A stretch of DNA of 64,000 bases from Teratosphaeria epicoccoides (GCA_021401465.1 JADDMT010000108.1:1-64000); one strand, 5' to 3'. Counted from the first letter of the stretch, positions 1 to 11,099 are shown. Notes: generated by a model not told the origin, from the sequence alone. Numbers and translations are program-made.

Positions 1-1082
1 TAAGGTCATACCGCTCATGCTAATTGTTGCGAGGTTCCTTATCCTCTTCGAGCTACATCACACTAAAGGCGACTCGTTCGCCCTCTGTGGAATATCCGCG
101 TAGGTTAAGCACGAAAACTGCCTCACACGCCTACAAGAAAGTTCGAGCCTCCTTCAAGGTGTCTCCCTTGAACGGCTTCGGGTTGCGTGCGTTACGACTA
201 CCTCCTAGTTAGCCTACTATAGCCCCGAATTCAGGCACTAAGTTCGCGGGCACACGCGGAGGGTCTGCGCCTCCTAGTAAGTTGTCTTCGTAGGTCCCTA
301 GCGTGAAATCTCGCTGGATTTCTTCGTCCGCCAGTTCGTTAGTACCGCTTATAGCGACGTCTTCGTCGTCCTCGCTGTTGTCGCTGCTAGGAGCAGTACG
401 GCTCCGGCTCTAGTTTGCAAGGTAGTTCGCGACCTAATTGACAATCATGGCTACAAGGGCCGGGTCGATAGTCGGGGTTAGCCGCGGTCCCTGTACGGGG
501 GGTCTATTGCCTAGTCTGCCGCGTAATTGTCCTCTAGCGGAACTGTCGCTCAATGTAGTGTCGCTCGTAGCGGTTACTTCTGCGGGCTAGTTACTCAGGC
601 CAGCTTCGCCATCGTGGGCGCTCGGGATAGCGCTCGCTACGCGTTAGTTGCGAGTTCGTAGTGCTCTAGACATATCGTAGTATTCTCTGCTAGACTGCAA
701 AGCAGGGGGGAGAAAGCAGAACTGATATAGATGTATGTGCTATATAATATGAAAATATCTCGCAGTGTAACAGAGTAATCCGACCTTTTAGTAGGTACAA
801 GACAGCGCTGCTTTCTGCTTATCGCAGAGGTGGCGCTAAGGGTGCTTATAACCCCCGACGCTCCTTAATTAGGGAAAGCATGTCCGAGCCTAACCCCGTA
901 GGGGTACCGTAGGGTCAGCGACGTAGGGGCGTCCTACGTCGACAACTGATCCTACTTAGACGACATACAAGCTAACGTATGTACGAAGGACCCCCTTGCC
1001 ATATGTGGCAGGGTCACTGCATGCTAAGGGCGGCTATTAGAACCCATGCGGTTCAAATGGTCCCCTGGTATCAACCGTATCA
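1..1082 (-). mobile_element. Second, inverted copy of the chromovirus LTR retrotransposon (5' end only, runs off left edge)
   Basis: Positions 1-1,082 are close to the reverse complement of 3,914 to about 4,996, which is the 5' LTR, leader and gag start of the complete element at 3,914-12,082. This copy reads leftward, so its gag and pol lie outside the window. Its gag region (1 to about 670) is broken by TAG stops. Nearly all differences from the other copy are C/T or G/A changes. The 5 bases after the LTR, AGAAG at 1,083-1,087, would be one half of its target duplication, but the other half is not in the window. Confidence 0.9.
723..1082 (-). repeat. 5' LTR of the inverted copy (360 bp)
   Basis: On the minus strand it begins TGATACGG (1,082 downward) and ends TATATCA (at 723), matching the 360-bp LTRs at 3,914 and 11,723 in length. 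It keeps the CA terminus that is mutated to TA in the 3,914 LTR. The leader just inside it (about 705-722) keeps the same primer-binding sequence as the complete element. Confidence 0.92.
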
Positions 1083-3908
1083 AGAAGATAGAGGTACTTA
1101 AGTAGAGGCTAGCCGCGAGTAAGGCGCGAGTAGTATAACTAGATTATGATCTTGATTCTATGAAGGCTAAGCTAGTAGCAGTTAAGGGGGTTAACAATGT
1201 AGGTAGTAGTATAGTTGTTAGCATGAATACAGGTACAATTAGGGCGCAAGTCGAGGAATTAGCGGGTCTTGTTAGCGCTTACTTAGAGCGCATTATATAG
1301 TAGAGTCGGCATATTGTTAACTTGAAGCTATAGGTACGGCAGTTATAGCAGGATACCTTTAGTAGCAGTCTTCTAGTATACACTAATAACTAGCGCCGCG
1401 ACTTGTCTGCTACGGCTAAGCGTAGTAACTAGCCCTTTGTAGCATAAGGTTAAGAGTAGCAGAATAGTGTATAAGACCGCAAATGTAGCGCGAGTAGCAT
1501 TAGTGTACCCTATTAATCGAGCTTCTACTTATCTACCTTCTTATACTATGCTTACTACTACCCCTATCGTTAATTGCCTTGTAATCGAACTAGTTCTTTA
1601 GTCTTAGCTAGTACATAATTAGATTTAGATCTACATTAAGCTATAGTAGCACTCGCCTTTGCTTCTTAGTAGTTACTAGTTAAGGCGCTCCTGTAACAAT
1701 CTCTGCTAGCTAACCCCCCTCTAGCGCCGTAGCCTCCTCTGCTTAAGCTACGGTTTTAGCTACGAATACTATAAGAGTCGTAGGTTCTATAGAGACGCGC
1801 TTACGCTTAATCTTAATCCCTAGCTTAATCTTGATCCCTGGCTCTTTCTTAATAGGCATCTCTGCTAGTGTAGTACTCGCGGCTACGTTTGCGACTAGCT
1901 CGTCATCATTATCATCATTAATTAATATTACCTTGTTAGCGCTAACGCATGCTTGCTTCGTAACCTTCTTAGCTTCTACTCTTACTACAAATGCGGCCTT
2001 TGCCTCTACTACTTGCTGCTACTTCTTATACTCCGCCTCTTACTCTGTAGTCTGTAGTCTATATAGTCGAGCTATAATGACACTAATATTAGTCAAATTG
2101 TCTGAGTCGTCCGATAGCATCTTGTCTACCTCTTCTAACTTAGTAATAGATCAGATAGACTCTAGCGCCTTTACTAGACTAACGCGCTCTACCTACTTAG
2201 CTAGGGCATTACGCTCTAAGTCTAAGAACAATGTAGTATTGTCAAGAGAGGCTAGATTAAACGACTTAGAGTCGTCAAATATTAATGAGCGCCTGCTTAG
2301 TAGATGCTCTAACTCTCTTAAAGTAATAGAGTTATACATCTTAATAAGGAAGAACGCCTTATAGACAGCAGACTTCTTTGTAGGCTTAAAGATACTAAGC
2401 ATCTTAGCAACGTTCTTATGATCGTTCTAATCTGCAACGATTATTATAGGCTTATTATAAGTGTTAAACTTGCTATCCTTCGCCTTAGGGTCTTTAATAA
2501 AGTACTACTTACAAAATAATAGATTACTAACTAGACCTTAGAGGTGCTTGTTTTGCCGCTTGTCCTGCAATATAGCCTGCGCTGCTAAGAATGCCTTAAG
2601 TAATACTATGTGCTTAGTGCAAAGACTAAAAGGTACGTTGATTTCGCCTACGAAGACCTTATTAGTCAGATTCGGCTTAAGGCGGTTCTTAGTAAATCCG
2701 CTATCATTAGTAGGTATGAGCTAGATCTCCTGCTTGTACATCCTTATGTTAATCTTTAGCGGCGTTAGTAGCAGCTTCGATTCTAGCTCCTTAGCATTAC
2801 CCTTACCCTTCTTTAGACTCGGAGCTAGTATAACTGCCTGCAGATAAGTCTCGCTAGTAGGGGTACTAGCATGTATAGGAGCCCTTATAGCTATCTTTAG
2901 CTAGCGCTTGTTGTTAGCAACTCGCGATACACTAGCCTAAGATAAGTAAGCCCTATAGCGGAGCTGTGTTAGCTAGGGATTACGAGGGGTTAGGGTTAGT
3001 GCTAGGGTAGGCACTAAGGAGGAGCCTTACGCTATAGACATAGTAGCGTTCGATTCCTAAGTACCCGCGAATGCTAGGGCAGGTACTAAGGAGGAGCTTC
3101 GCGCTATAGACATAGTAGCATTCGACTCTTAAGAGCCTGTAGTAGACCTAGCTATAGCTATGTAATGTCAGCAAATTCCTGGTTAAGGGGATGTGTAGGA
3201 AGGGATGTTCGTAGTATGCTTATAGGCATACTCGCCTGTTACGTACTATTCTTGTTACCCTTATAGAGCGGATTAACCGCATCATACTAAGGACACTACT
3301 TTAGTCTCTTTAGGGTCTCTAGTTTGAAGATTTCTAAGTGCGGCTTACCTTTTATAGGATAGTTAACGTTAACAAGCTAGTCGATTACAGCTTAGTCCTC
3401 TGCTAGTAGTATTACAAAGAGAGAGGATCTTAGCTCTCTCGGTTATAGAAGGAAGATAGCTAGCGCTAGTAGCGGCAGCTACTATATATAACCGGCCTGC
3501 TTATATGCCTTAAATATGTTATTTACCTTGCCTGTAGGTCCTACAGGCTTAGTATTAGCAGGCGCTATTATAGTAGTCTAAACCTATAGATTAACCCTAT
3601 GGCTATGCGGCTCTACTAGCGGCTTATCTAAAAGAGCTATAGTTAGTAAAGTGTTGCTAGCGTCTACATGCTACTATATAGCGCTACGAAGGTTCTAATA
3701 GGCTAGCTTATAAAGGCGAAGATTAGTAGCTAGTATAACTGCCTTGCTAGTAACCTTTATGATGTTAACACTAGTATTAAGTAGCGTCTACTTACACTAC
3801 CCTTGTGTTCCTTTAGGGAGATACTCGTCAAGCACTACTAATCGTTAGTACGATTCCCTTACTAACGTGTCTATTACGTGTAGGGTCTGCATAAGTATGT
3901 AAAAGTTT
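1083..3908 (-). mobile_element. Left part of an older, decayed element, split by the retrotransposon insertion
   Basis: This AT-rich, CTAG-rich stretch has no intact gene. It was continuous with 12,088-13,610 before the retrotransposon inserted at TCAAG. On the minus strand, long stretches (about 3,900-3,300 and 2,650-1,800) read as one frame interrupted almost only by TAG, as expected for a RIP-mutated coding region. One open piece is 2,402-2,193 (69 residues). I do not recognise the encoded protein. The other half of the element encodes an integrase-core transposase, so this may be its tail, a second gene, or a separate repeat. Confidence 0.55.
3001..3143. repeat. Tandem duplication, 72-bp period, two imperfect copies
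   Basis: GCTAGGG..AGG.ACTAAGGAGGAG at 3,001 recurs at 3,073. The copies share the internal string CGCTATAGACATAGTAGC and differ mainly by C/T and G/A. A 72-bp period is 24 codons, so it may be a protein repeat of the decayed minus-strand frame. Confidence 0.7.
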
Positions 3909-3913
3909 TCAAG
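3909..3913. repeat. Target site duplication, left copy (TCAAG)
   Basis: TCAAG lies directly before the 5' LTR start TGATACGG and is repeated directly after the 3' LTR end TATATCA at 12,083-12,087. A perfect 5-bp duplication is the usual footprint of Ty3/gypsy integration. It shows that the two LTRs belong to one insertion. Confidence 0.93.
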
Positions 3914-4273
3914 TGATACGGTTGATACCAGGGGACCATTTGAACCGCATGGGTTCTAATGGCCGCCCTTGGCATGCAGTGACCCTGCCACATATGGCAA
4001 GGGGGTCCTTCGTACATACGTTGGCTCGTATGTCGTCCGAGTGGGATCAGTTGTCGACGTAGGACGCCCCTACGTCGCTAACCCTACAGTACCCCTACGG
4101 GGTTAGGCTCGGACATGCTTTCCCTAATTGAGGAGCGTCGGGGGTTATAAGCACCCTTAGCGCCACCTCTGCGATAAGCAGAAAGCAGCGCTGTCTTGTA
4201 CCTACTAAAAGGTCGGATTACTCTGTCACACTACGAGATATTTTCATATCATATAGCACATACATCTATATTA
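3914..4273 (+). repeat. 5' LTR (360 bp)
   Basis: It starts TGATACGGTTGATACC and ends TATATTA. The last dinucleotide is TA instead of CA, as if a terminal CA had been mutated; the 3' LTR and the inverted copy both retain CA. It contains a TATA box at 4,145-4,150. Confidence 0.95.
4145..4188 (+). promoter_or_regulatory. LTR core promoter: TATA box and inferred RNA start
   Basis: TTATAA lies at 4,145-4,150. About 30 bases downstream, AGAAAGCAG starts at 4,180. That nonamer is the exact complement of the primer-binding site just after the LTR. In self-priming elements the RNA 5' end must be this sequence, so the TATA spacing and the complementarity agree on a start near 4,180. The start has not been mapped experimentally. 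Confidence 0.6.
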
Positions 4274-4276
4274 GTT

Positions 4277-4285
4277 CTGCTTTCT
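4277..4285 (+). other. Primer-binding site, probably self-priming
   Basis: CTGCTTTCT begins 3 bases after the 5' LTR and is a perfect 9-base complement of AGAAAGCAG at 4,180-4,188, the predicted RNA 5' end. Tf1 of fission yeast primes reverse transcription this way, using about 11 bases, and related chromoviruses have been proposed to do so. The usual TGG start expected for tRNA priming is absent here. Confidence 0.6.
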
Positions 4286-4322
4286 CCCCCCTGCTTTGCA
4301 GTCTAGCAGAGAATACTACGAT

Positions 4323-7300
4323 ATGTCTAGAGCACCACGAACTCGCAACTAACGCGTAGCGAGCGCCATCCCGAGCGCCCGCGATGGCGAAGCTAGCCCG
4401 AGTAACTAGCCCGCAGAAGTAACCGCTGCGAGCGACACTGCATCGAGCGACGGTTCCGCTAGAGGACAATTACGCGGCGGACTAGGCAATAGACCCCCCG
4501 CACAGGGACTGCGGCTAACCCCGACTATCGACCTAGCCCTCGTAGCCATGATTGTCGATTAGGTCGCGAACTGCCTTGCGAACCAGAGCTAGAGCTGCAC
4601 CGCTCCTAGCAGCGACAACGGCGAGGACGACGAAGACGTCGCCATAAGCGGTACTAACGAACTAGCGGACGAAGAAATCCAGCGAGATTTCACGCCAGGG
4701 ACCCGCGAAGACAACTTACTAGGAGGCGCAGACCCTCCGCGTATGCCTGCGAACTTAGTGCCTGAATTTAGGGCCATAGTAGGCTAACTAGGAGGTAGTT
4801 GTAACGCATGCAACCCGAAGCCGTTTAAGGGAGACACCTTGAAGGAGGCTCGAACTTTCTTGCAGGCGTGTGAGGCAGTTTTCGTGCTCAACCTACGCGG
4901 ATATTCTACAGAGGGCGAACAAGTCGCCTTTAGTGTGATGTAGCTCGAAGAGGATAAGGAACCTCGCAACAATTAGCATGAGCGGTATGACCTTATGCGG
5001 GTCTACGACAGAACGTATACGTAGGCAGACTTTCGCTAGTTCTGTGTCGACTAGGTCGAGGATCCGGGGAATCGCGCCCTTACCGTGTCTGTCGAGTACG
5101 AGAAGGCTAAGCAGGGGAAGGGACAAACAACCTCTAGCTTCGCAACCTATCTCGCCACACTCGAGGGACAGATGCTACCCTATACTAAGACGCAACGCGT
5201 GCGGCACTTGCTCGTCAAACTTAATGACAATCTTCGGAACATAATCATGACTTTTCATGAACTTCTGACAACTCGGCAAGACCTTGTGTCCCTTGCGACA
5301 CGTATGGAAATCACCTTGAAGCGAAATGGAAAATCGGGCGGTAAGGACAATAAGCGTCTAAGCCCCGAGGACCTACTGAAGGGCCGCCATCACAAGCGCC
5401 CTAGGGGTCACGTCTAACGCGGTAGTTCATTCCGGAGGAGCAAGCCCTCCGAGCCAAAAGACGGTAGCGAGAAGCCTCCGAGTAGCTGCCACATCTGTGG
5501 AGCGAGGGACTACTAGGCGGCTCGCTATCCTAAACGAAGTGATGGGAAGAAGGTAAGCAAGGTGTCTGAAACCTCCCCGGAGGGGAGGCGAAAGAAGGAC
5601 AAGCCCGAGACAACCGAATAGCTACCGCGGGTATCTAAGCTGTCTGTCACTAATGGTGTAGACTCGTGGCCTGCGCGGCGCCTATCCGGCGCGGTCCGAG
5701 TTAATGGCTCGCTCGAGCTAGTAGACTGTATGTTAGATGACCTTGCGGAGGTTAACGTGATACCCTAGAGGGTAATCGTACGGCTTAGTTTGAAGCCGAT
5801 CCCAGGAGCCCTGCTGCCTACCATGAAGTCTTTTCGGGGCGAAGGCGCAGCGGCTCGAGGCGCGTATAACGTGCGCCTCTAACTCGCGGACTCCTCGGGA
5901 GAAGTGCGCAAGACTAACGAAGTCTTCTACGCCGAAGACGTTCCTGATAAGGAGCTCCTGCTCGGCCGCCCTTAGCGCTACAAGCAGGGAGTCGTTGTTG
6001 ATAGAGCTACTAACAACTAGTTCTATAGCTCTATAGGCGAAGTTCCTGCGGTGCGGATACGTGACGCACACAGCTTCTACAAGGACATGAAGAAGGTCTA
6101 ATGCGTGTATGTAGTCCGCATACAGAACGTCAAGGAAGACGTTACCCTCCTGCCTGAGTTAGAGGAATACGCCGATATTTTCGACGCAGAGGCTGCGGCC
6201 TATGCCCGGGCCCTAGACGCGGAACATGCGATTAACCTTAAGGAGGGTTACAATCCTCCGCATCGACCTCTGTACCCTATGTCAGAATCGCAGCTCGAAA
6301 CACTTCGAGACTACCTCTACAAGGCGCAAAGGAACGCGTGGATCCGACGAAGCGACAGCGAGGCTAGAGCGTTAGTTATGTTCGTCCTGAAGAAGGACAA
6401 CATGCTCCGCCTATACTTTAACTATAGGGGCCTTAACGTAGTAACCTAGAAGAACCGCTGCCCCCTACTACTTATTAGCGAGACGCTTGACCGCCTTGGT
6501 CGCGCCGCCATCTTCTCGTCTATCGACTTAAAGGACGCCTACTACTAGATACCGATCCGAAAGGGCGACGAGTAGAAGACTACATTCCAAACGCGGTATA
6601 GACACTTCGAGTATACGGTGATGCCGTTTGGCTTAACTAACGCACTAGCGACGTTCTAAGCGTATATCAACCGGGCCCTAGCCGGCCTCGTTGACACCTG
6701 CTACGTAGTGTATTTAGACGATATACTAGTCTATTCCGACTCGAAGGAGGAGCATATGCGGCATCTAAGTATAGTGCTCGAATAGCTCTGCAAGTTCGCT
6801 CTCTACGCGAACCTAAAGAAGTGCTCATTCCTGACGGATAGGATTGAGTTTCTCAGATACATCGTCTCTACGGAAGGAGTCATCATGGATGACCGAAGGG
6901 TGTCTGTAATCGCGGAGTAGCCGTAGCTAACTACCCTCCGAGAAGTGTAGGTGTTCCTAGGATTCACTAACTTCTACCGCAGATTCATACGATCTTACTC
7001 GAAGATTGTGGCTCCCCTCACGGCCCTCGCAAAGGGCGCGGTTCGAGGAAAAAAGCCAGGGAAAGTGCCTTAGGAGGAGGCTTAGAGCAAGGCCTTCTCT
7101 GAACTCAAAGCAGCTTTTTAAACTACGCCTATACTTCGGCACTTTGACCTCGCTACGAAGATCTGGATAGAGACTAATGCTTCAAAATTCGCAATAGCCG
7201 CAATTATATCGCAGCTCTAGTCGCACGAAGGCAGTACGCGATAGTACCCGATTGCCTTCTAGTCGCGGAAGATGCAGGGCGCTAAGCTTAACTACGAGAC

Positions 7301-9287
7301 TTACGACTAAGAGCTTTTAGCTATTGTTGACAGCTTCAAGGAGTACTAACACTACCTCGAAGGCGCAGCGCACCCTATTAAGGTGCTTACCGACCATAAC
7401 AACCTTCGCGGCTTCATGGGCATGAAGCAGCTAAGTAGTCGGCAAGCAAGGTAGGCGACTTTCCTCGCTAGCTTTGACTTCGTTATCTAGCATCGTTCTA
7501 GAAAGACGAATCCGGCCGACAGTCCTTCGCGACGACTAGACTACGACACTAGGGAAGAGGGTAACTAATAGCTTCTCCCTACGCTGCAAACGAAGCTTGC
7601 AGTTTAGGGCGGCAATCTGTCGTTAGCTCCTCTTGTAGGCCGACTGCGGGTCTAATGGGGCCTCACGGCCTCCGCTAGTGACGAACCCTCCTATCCGGCA
7701 GTTGTGGCGACCGTGTCTAGCTCGATCCGTGCGGTAGTTAACTAGCTCACATGCGGTAAGCATACGATGTCTGAAGAACCCTTTGAAGAAGTCTCGAGAC
7801 TTATTCAGCAGTTGTAAGAGCGAGAACCGGAGTTGATTAATGAGGGTGTAGCCCTCTAGGACACCGCAGGCGGTCTAAAGTACTAGACCAAGTCAGGCGA
7901 TTTGTAGTACTTTGACAATAGGCTCTACGTACCCGCCGACTACGTACTCCGTTCGCAGCTCCTCTGTATTCATCATGACGATGAACTCGCGGGCCATTTT
8001 GGCGTAGAGAAGACGAACGCACTTCTCGGACGCAAATACTAGTAGCCTACGCTAGAACAGGATGTCTCTGACTATGTCAAATCCTGCCAGACGTGCCAGA
8101 TTAGCAAATCTCGGCGCTATTGCCCCTACAGCGATGCTTAGGCGCTCCTACTACTAGAGAGACCATAGCAAGACTTGACTATGGATTTCATTACCGATTT
8201 GCTGCTAGCAAAGTAGAAAGGCGATGTAGTTGATACTGTCCTTGTAGTAGTCGACCGATACTCGAAGATGAATATCTTCATCCTATGTACGAAAAAGTGC
8301 ATAAGCGGCGAGCTTGCGCGGCTACTTTGCGACGAAGTCATATAGCGCTTCAGTGTCCCCCGAAGTATCCTATCGGATCGAGGTTCTGTCTTTACTAGTG
8401 AATACTAGCAAGAATTTGTGTTTGAAGCGCGTGTTAAGCACCGCCTAAGTACAGCATTCTATCCACAGACTGATAGTTAGACTGAACGTATGAACTAGAC
8501 TCTTAAGTAGTACCTTCAGTGCTACTACGCTAAGAACCAGGATGCCTAGGCCGACGCAATTCCTATGGCGGAATTTGCAGTCAATAACAGCGTGCATGCT
8601 ACTATGCGCATGTCGCCATTTCAGATTCTCTATGGCTTTGATCTAGAAATACACCTAGAACCGCCTCAGGACGAGTCTTCTGAGGAGAGGGTGCTAGCTG
8701 CCGCGGAATTAGCGCGGCGTATGCGCGAGGTACATTCGGTGCTAATAGAACACTAGAAAAAGGCCTCAGAATCCCAGATTAAACATAATAACGCCCGTGC
8801 TAAACCGATGTAGTACGCAGTTAGTACGAAGGTATTACTGTCGACAAAGAATCTCAAGCTGAAACTTCCGAGCAAGAAGATGACGCCAAGGTTCATCGGA
8901 CCCTTCCGGATACGCGACGCGATAGGCTTGCAGGCATACCGGCTATCGTTGCTATTGTCATATCGTGTGCACAACGTCTTCTACGTATCTCTACTCGAAC
9001 CATGGGTATAGCGCGAGGGCGAAGAGCCCGCGGACCTGATGCTAGTAGTAGAAGAGAACGAAGAGTAGGAAGTCAAGGGTATTAAGGACAGTATGCGGCG
9101 CAAGGGCGCAACGCACTATCTAGTGAAGTAGAAAGGATACCTACCTAAGTACACATAATGGGTTCCAGCTGAAGACTACAAGAACGCTCTAGAAGCTATT
9201 CGTGAATTCGAAGAGCGGAGGAAGCGTAAGCAGGGCTTAAGAAGGTCGATTCGTGGGAAGATAAGGGTTCTAGAGCAGAATTCTTGA
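4323..9287 (+). pseudogene. gag-pol polyprotein of the chromovirus, RIP-inactivated (1,654 codons, single frame)
   Basis: One frame runs from ATG 4,323 to a TGA at 9,285 without a frameshift, interrupted by many TAG and a few TAA codons. Gag covers about 4,323-5,420. A CCHC zinc knuckle at 5,487-5,528 reads C-X2-C-X4-Y-X4-Y, with its His and last Cys both changed to Tyr. Reverse transcriptase has YLDD at about 6,711-6,722. RNase H follows, with its first Asp apparently changed to Asn (ETNAS, about 7,170). Integrase has an HHCC region near 7,970-8,100, Asp motifs near 8,180 and 8,380, and TERMN near 8,485. A chromodomain-like segment spans about 9,069-9,230 before a basic tail. A single gag-pol frame fits Tf1-type chromoviruses, in which one primary product is cleaved by protease. 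Confidence 0.93.
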
Positions 9288-9502
9288 CATGTGTATGTAG
9301 TGTATGACGCGCGAAGCGACAACGAGAAGCAAACGCCCTACTTATACATCATTGATGCCTAAAGGCACACCTAGAATAAACCCAAGAAGAACAAGAGACA
9401 TGCTCGGATTAGCTTCGTAGCTAATGCTTAGCGACTACTAGTCGGGGGCTTCCTGACTAAACCCGAAGCAGGAGAGTCTTTCTTGTTACGGTCCGCTAGG
9501 GA
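9288..9502. other. Spacer between convergent gag-pol and antisense gene
   Basis: This 215-bp spacer has no gene. It holds AATAAA at about 9,374-9,379 on the plus strand and a TTGTTACGGTCCG string near 9,483-9,495. Two converging genes end here. Confidence 0.5.
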
Positions 9503-10924
9503 CTACCTACCTGCACGGGGTCTACTAAACACCCCGAAGCGACTATGAGTAACAGGGGTAGCAACGCCACGAAGAGAGGCCGGCATCTTCTTCTTTAGTA
9601 GGTTGCGAGGGAGCTCGTCTTCGGAGCCTATAGTAGCCAGAGAACTAGCGACACCCTTACCGCGCCTAGTCGCGACGACTACCTCATCCTTAGCATCAGA
9701 AGGCGAAGAGACTCGAGCGCGCTTGCGGCTGTCGCGCTCGGCCCTCGAGATCATCTTGCGCTTCTTGACATAGGTGTCGACTATATCATCGGACTTAGTG
9801 TCTCCCTCAGGCGTAACTAGTGCGGTAACACTACGGCGCGAAGGGATCATGTCAGGACCGAAGGTATCCTGAACGTCGTCATCCTCCTCATCCTCAAAGA
9901 TCTGGCCTAGAGGCTTGTGCCTTAGCGTCTTGACGGACGTAGTACGGGTCGCAAGCAGGGAAGGCTCGGCTTCCTCGTCGCTGACCTCAATTTCGGCCCT
10001 AGCCCTCTTCTTCTTCTTGGACAGTAGCGTCGAGGCAGCGTAGGCGGCGGCGCTACAATGTGTTAGCTGTACGCACGCGACAGGATTCGAGTAAGTAACT
10101 TACGGCTTAGTCCTCGGGACCGGCTTAGAGGCAGGCTGCCTCTCGGTACGGCGCTAGGGCGTGGCCTTAGCGGCGGGAGCGGTGAATTGCTTGATGACCT
10201 TCTTGCGGATCATCCGCGTCTTAAAGTCATCGTCAATAGAGGCAAGGGCCCCGAGTTGCTAACGCTGACAGCTAGTCGGATATTTCTCGACGCTAACGTT
10301 AGCCTAGCGGAGAAAGTCAGCATTTATACTTAGAGGGCACCCGCACTATACGCGTACTATGGCGAAGGTCTTGACCCTAACGGTTAGCACCTTCAAGATC
10401 TTCTAGACTAAGTCTGCGATTAGACCTAGACAAACGTTTTCGCCTGTTAGCAGAGAGTCGAAGCGAACGCCGCTATGAGAACAGTTAGCAGTCGCGGTGA
10501 AGCACGAGAGGGCGCCGAGCAGGTAGGCGAGTGCCTTGCGGTACTTAGCCTGTAGCCTGTTCATAGTTAGAGTGCCTTCAGCAATCCCCTCGTCGCGCGC
10601 ACTCTAGAAGTTATCGATGTTACGGCAGAGCTAGTTGTACTCGCTATACACCTCTTTAGGGAGGTCTTGGCATTTTTGATGCTTGCCATTATAGTTGACA
10701 CAATTGCAGTAGACACTGCCCTCATCAAATCCGCTAACGCAGATCTCGGCTACGCTTCGGTTAGTACAAGTCATGCATACCTCGCGGGTAGGGGACGCCT
10801 TACTAACACGCGGAGGAGAGATGTGTGTAGCTTGGCTACTAAGGTTGTCGAGGCATCGTCGACATGAGCGACAATCGCAGGCAGAGCGAGTAGCGTCGAA
10901 CTTAGTCTGTAGCACATGAGCCAT
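9503..10924 (-). pseudogene. Antisense, spliced accessory gene of the retrotransposon: cysteine-rich, basic, probably nuclear protein (RIP-broken)
   Basis: Exon 1 is 10,924-10,104 and exon 2 is 10,052-9,503. Between them is a 51-nt intron with GTAAGT, a CTAAC branch sequence and a TAG acceptor. Splicing (phase 2) joins an open 97-codon start and an open 183-codon end into one frame of 456 codons. Exon 1 is interrupted by seven stops, every one TAG, each explainable by one C-to-T or G-to-A change from CAG or TGG; exon 2 has none. The first 90 residues hold ten Cys (16, 18, 21, 24, 50, 53, 62, 73, 75, 85), suggesting zinc binding. The C-terminal half has SKKKKRARAE, an acidic run (EDEEDDD) and KKRK, suggesting nuclear localisation. 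The family is not recognised. The ATG context (CTATAATGG) and an upstream TATA box support a real gene. It points against gag-pol. Confidence 0.75.
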
Positions 10925-11079
10925 TATAGCTGAGACAGGTTGATTGATCTTGATTGATTGATTGAAGAAGAAGGAGCTCTAGTACGGACCCGCAGACATG
11001 GCGAGGCGCAAGCTAAGCGAAGTAGGAGCAGAGGTCGATGTTAGTGTCTTGGAACAGGAAAGTTTACAGAGCGACGAGG

Positions 11080-11087
11080 TTTTTATA
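11080..11087 (-). promoter_or_regulatory. TATA box of the antisense gene
   Basis: TATAAAAA reads on the minus strand from 11,087 to 11,080, about 155 bases before the ATG at 10,924. A start 25-35 bases downstream would leave a 5' leader of about 120-130 nt. That leader contains pyrimidine-rich and CAATCAATCAATCAA sequence just before the ATG. The element therefore appears to carry an internal promoter independent of the LTR. Confidence 0.55.
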
Positions 11088-11099
11088 CCCTCTGACAGC

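Noticed and set aside
4323..9287. TAG-rich open frame suggesting a genetic code in which TAG is read as an amino acid
   Set aside because: Nearby intact genes (for example the GH47 gene at 16,539) use TAG as stop, TAA codons also interrupt the frame, and metal and catalytic residues changed by the same transitions show that RIP is the cause.
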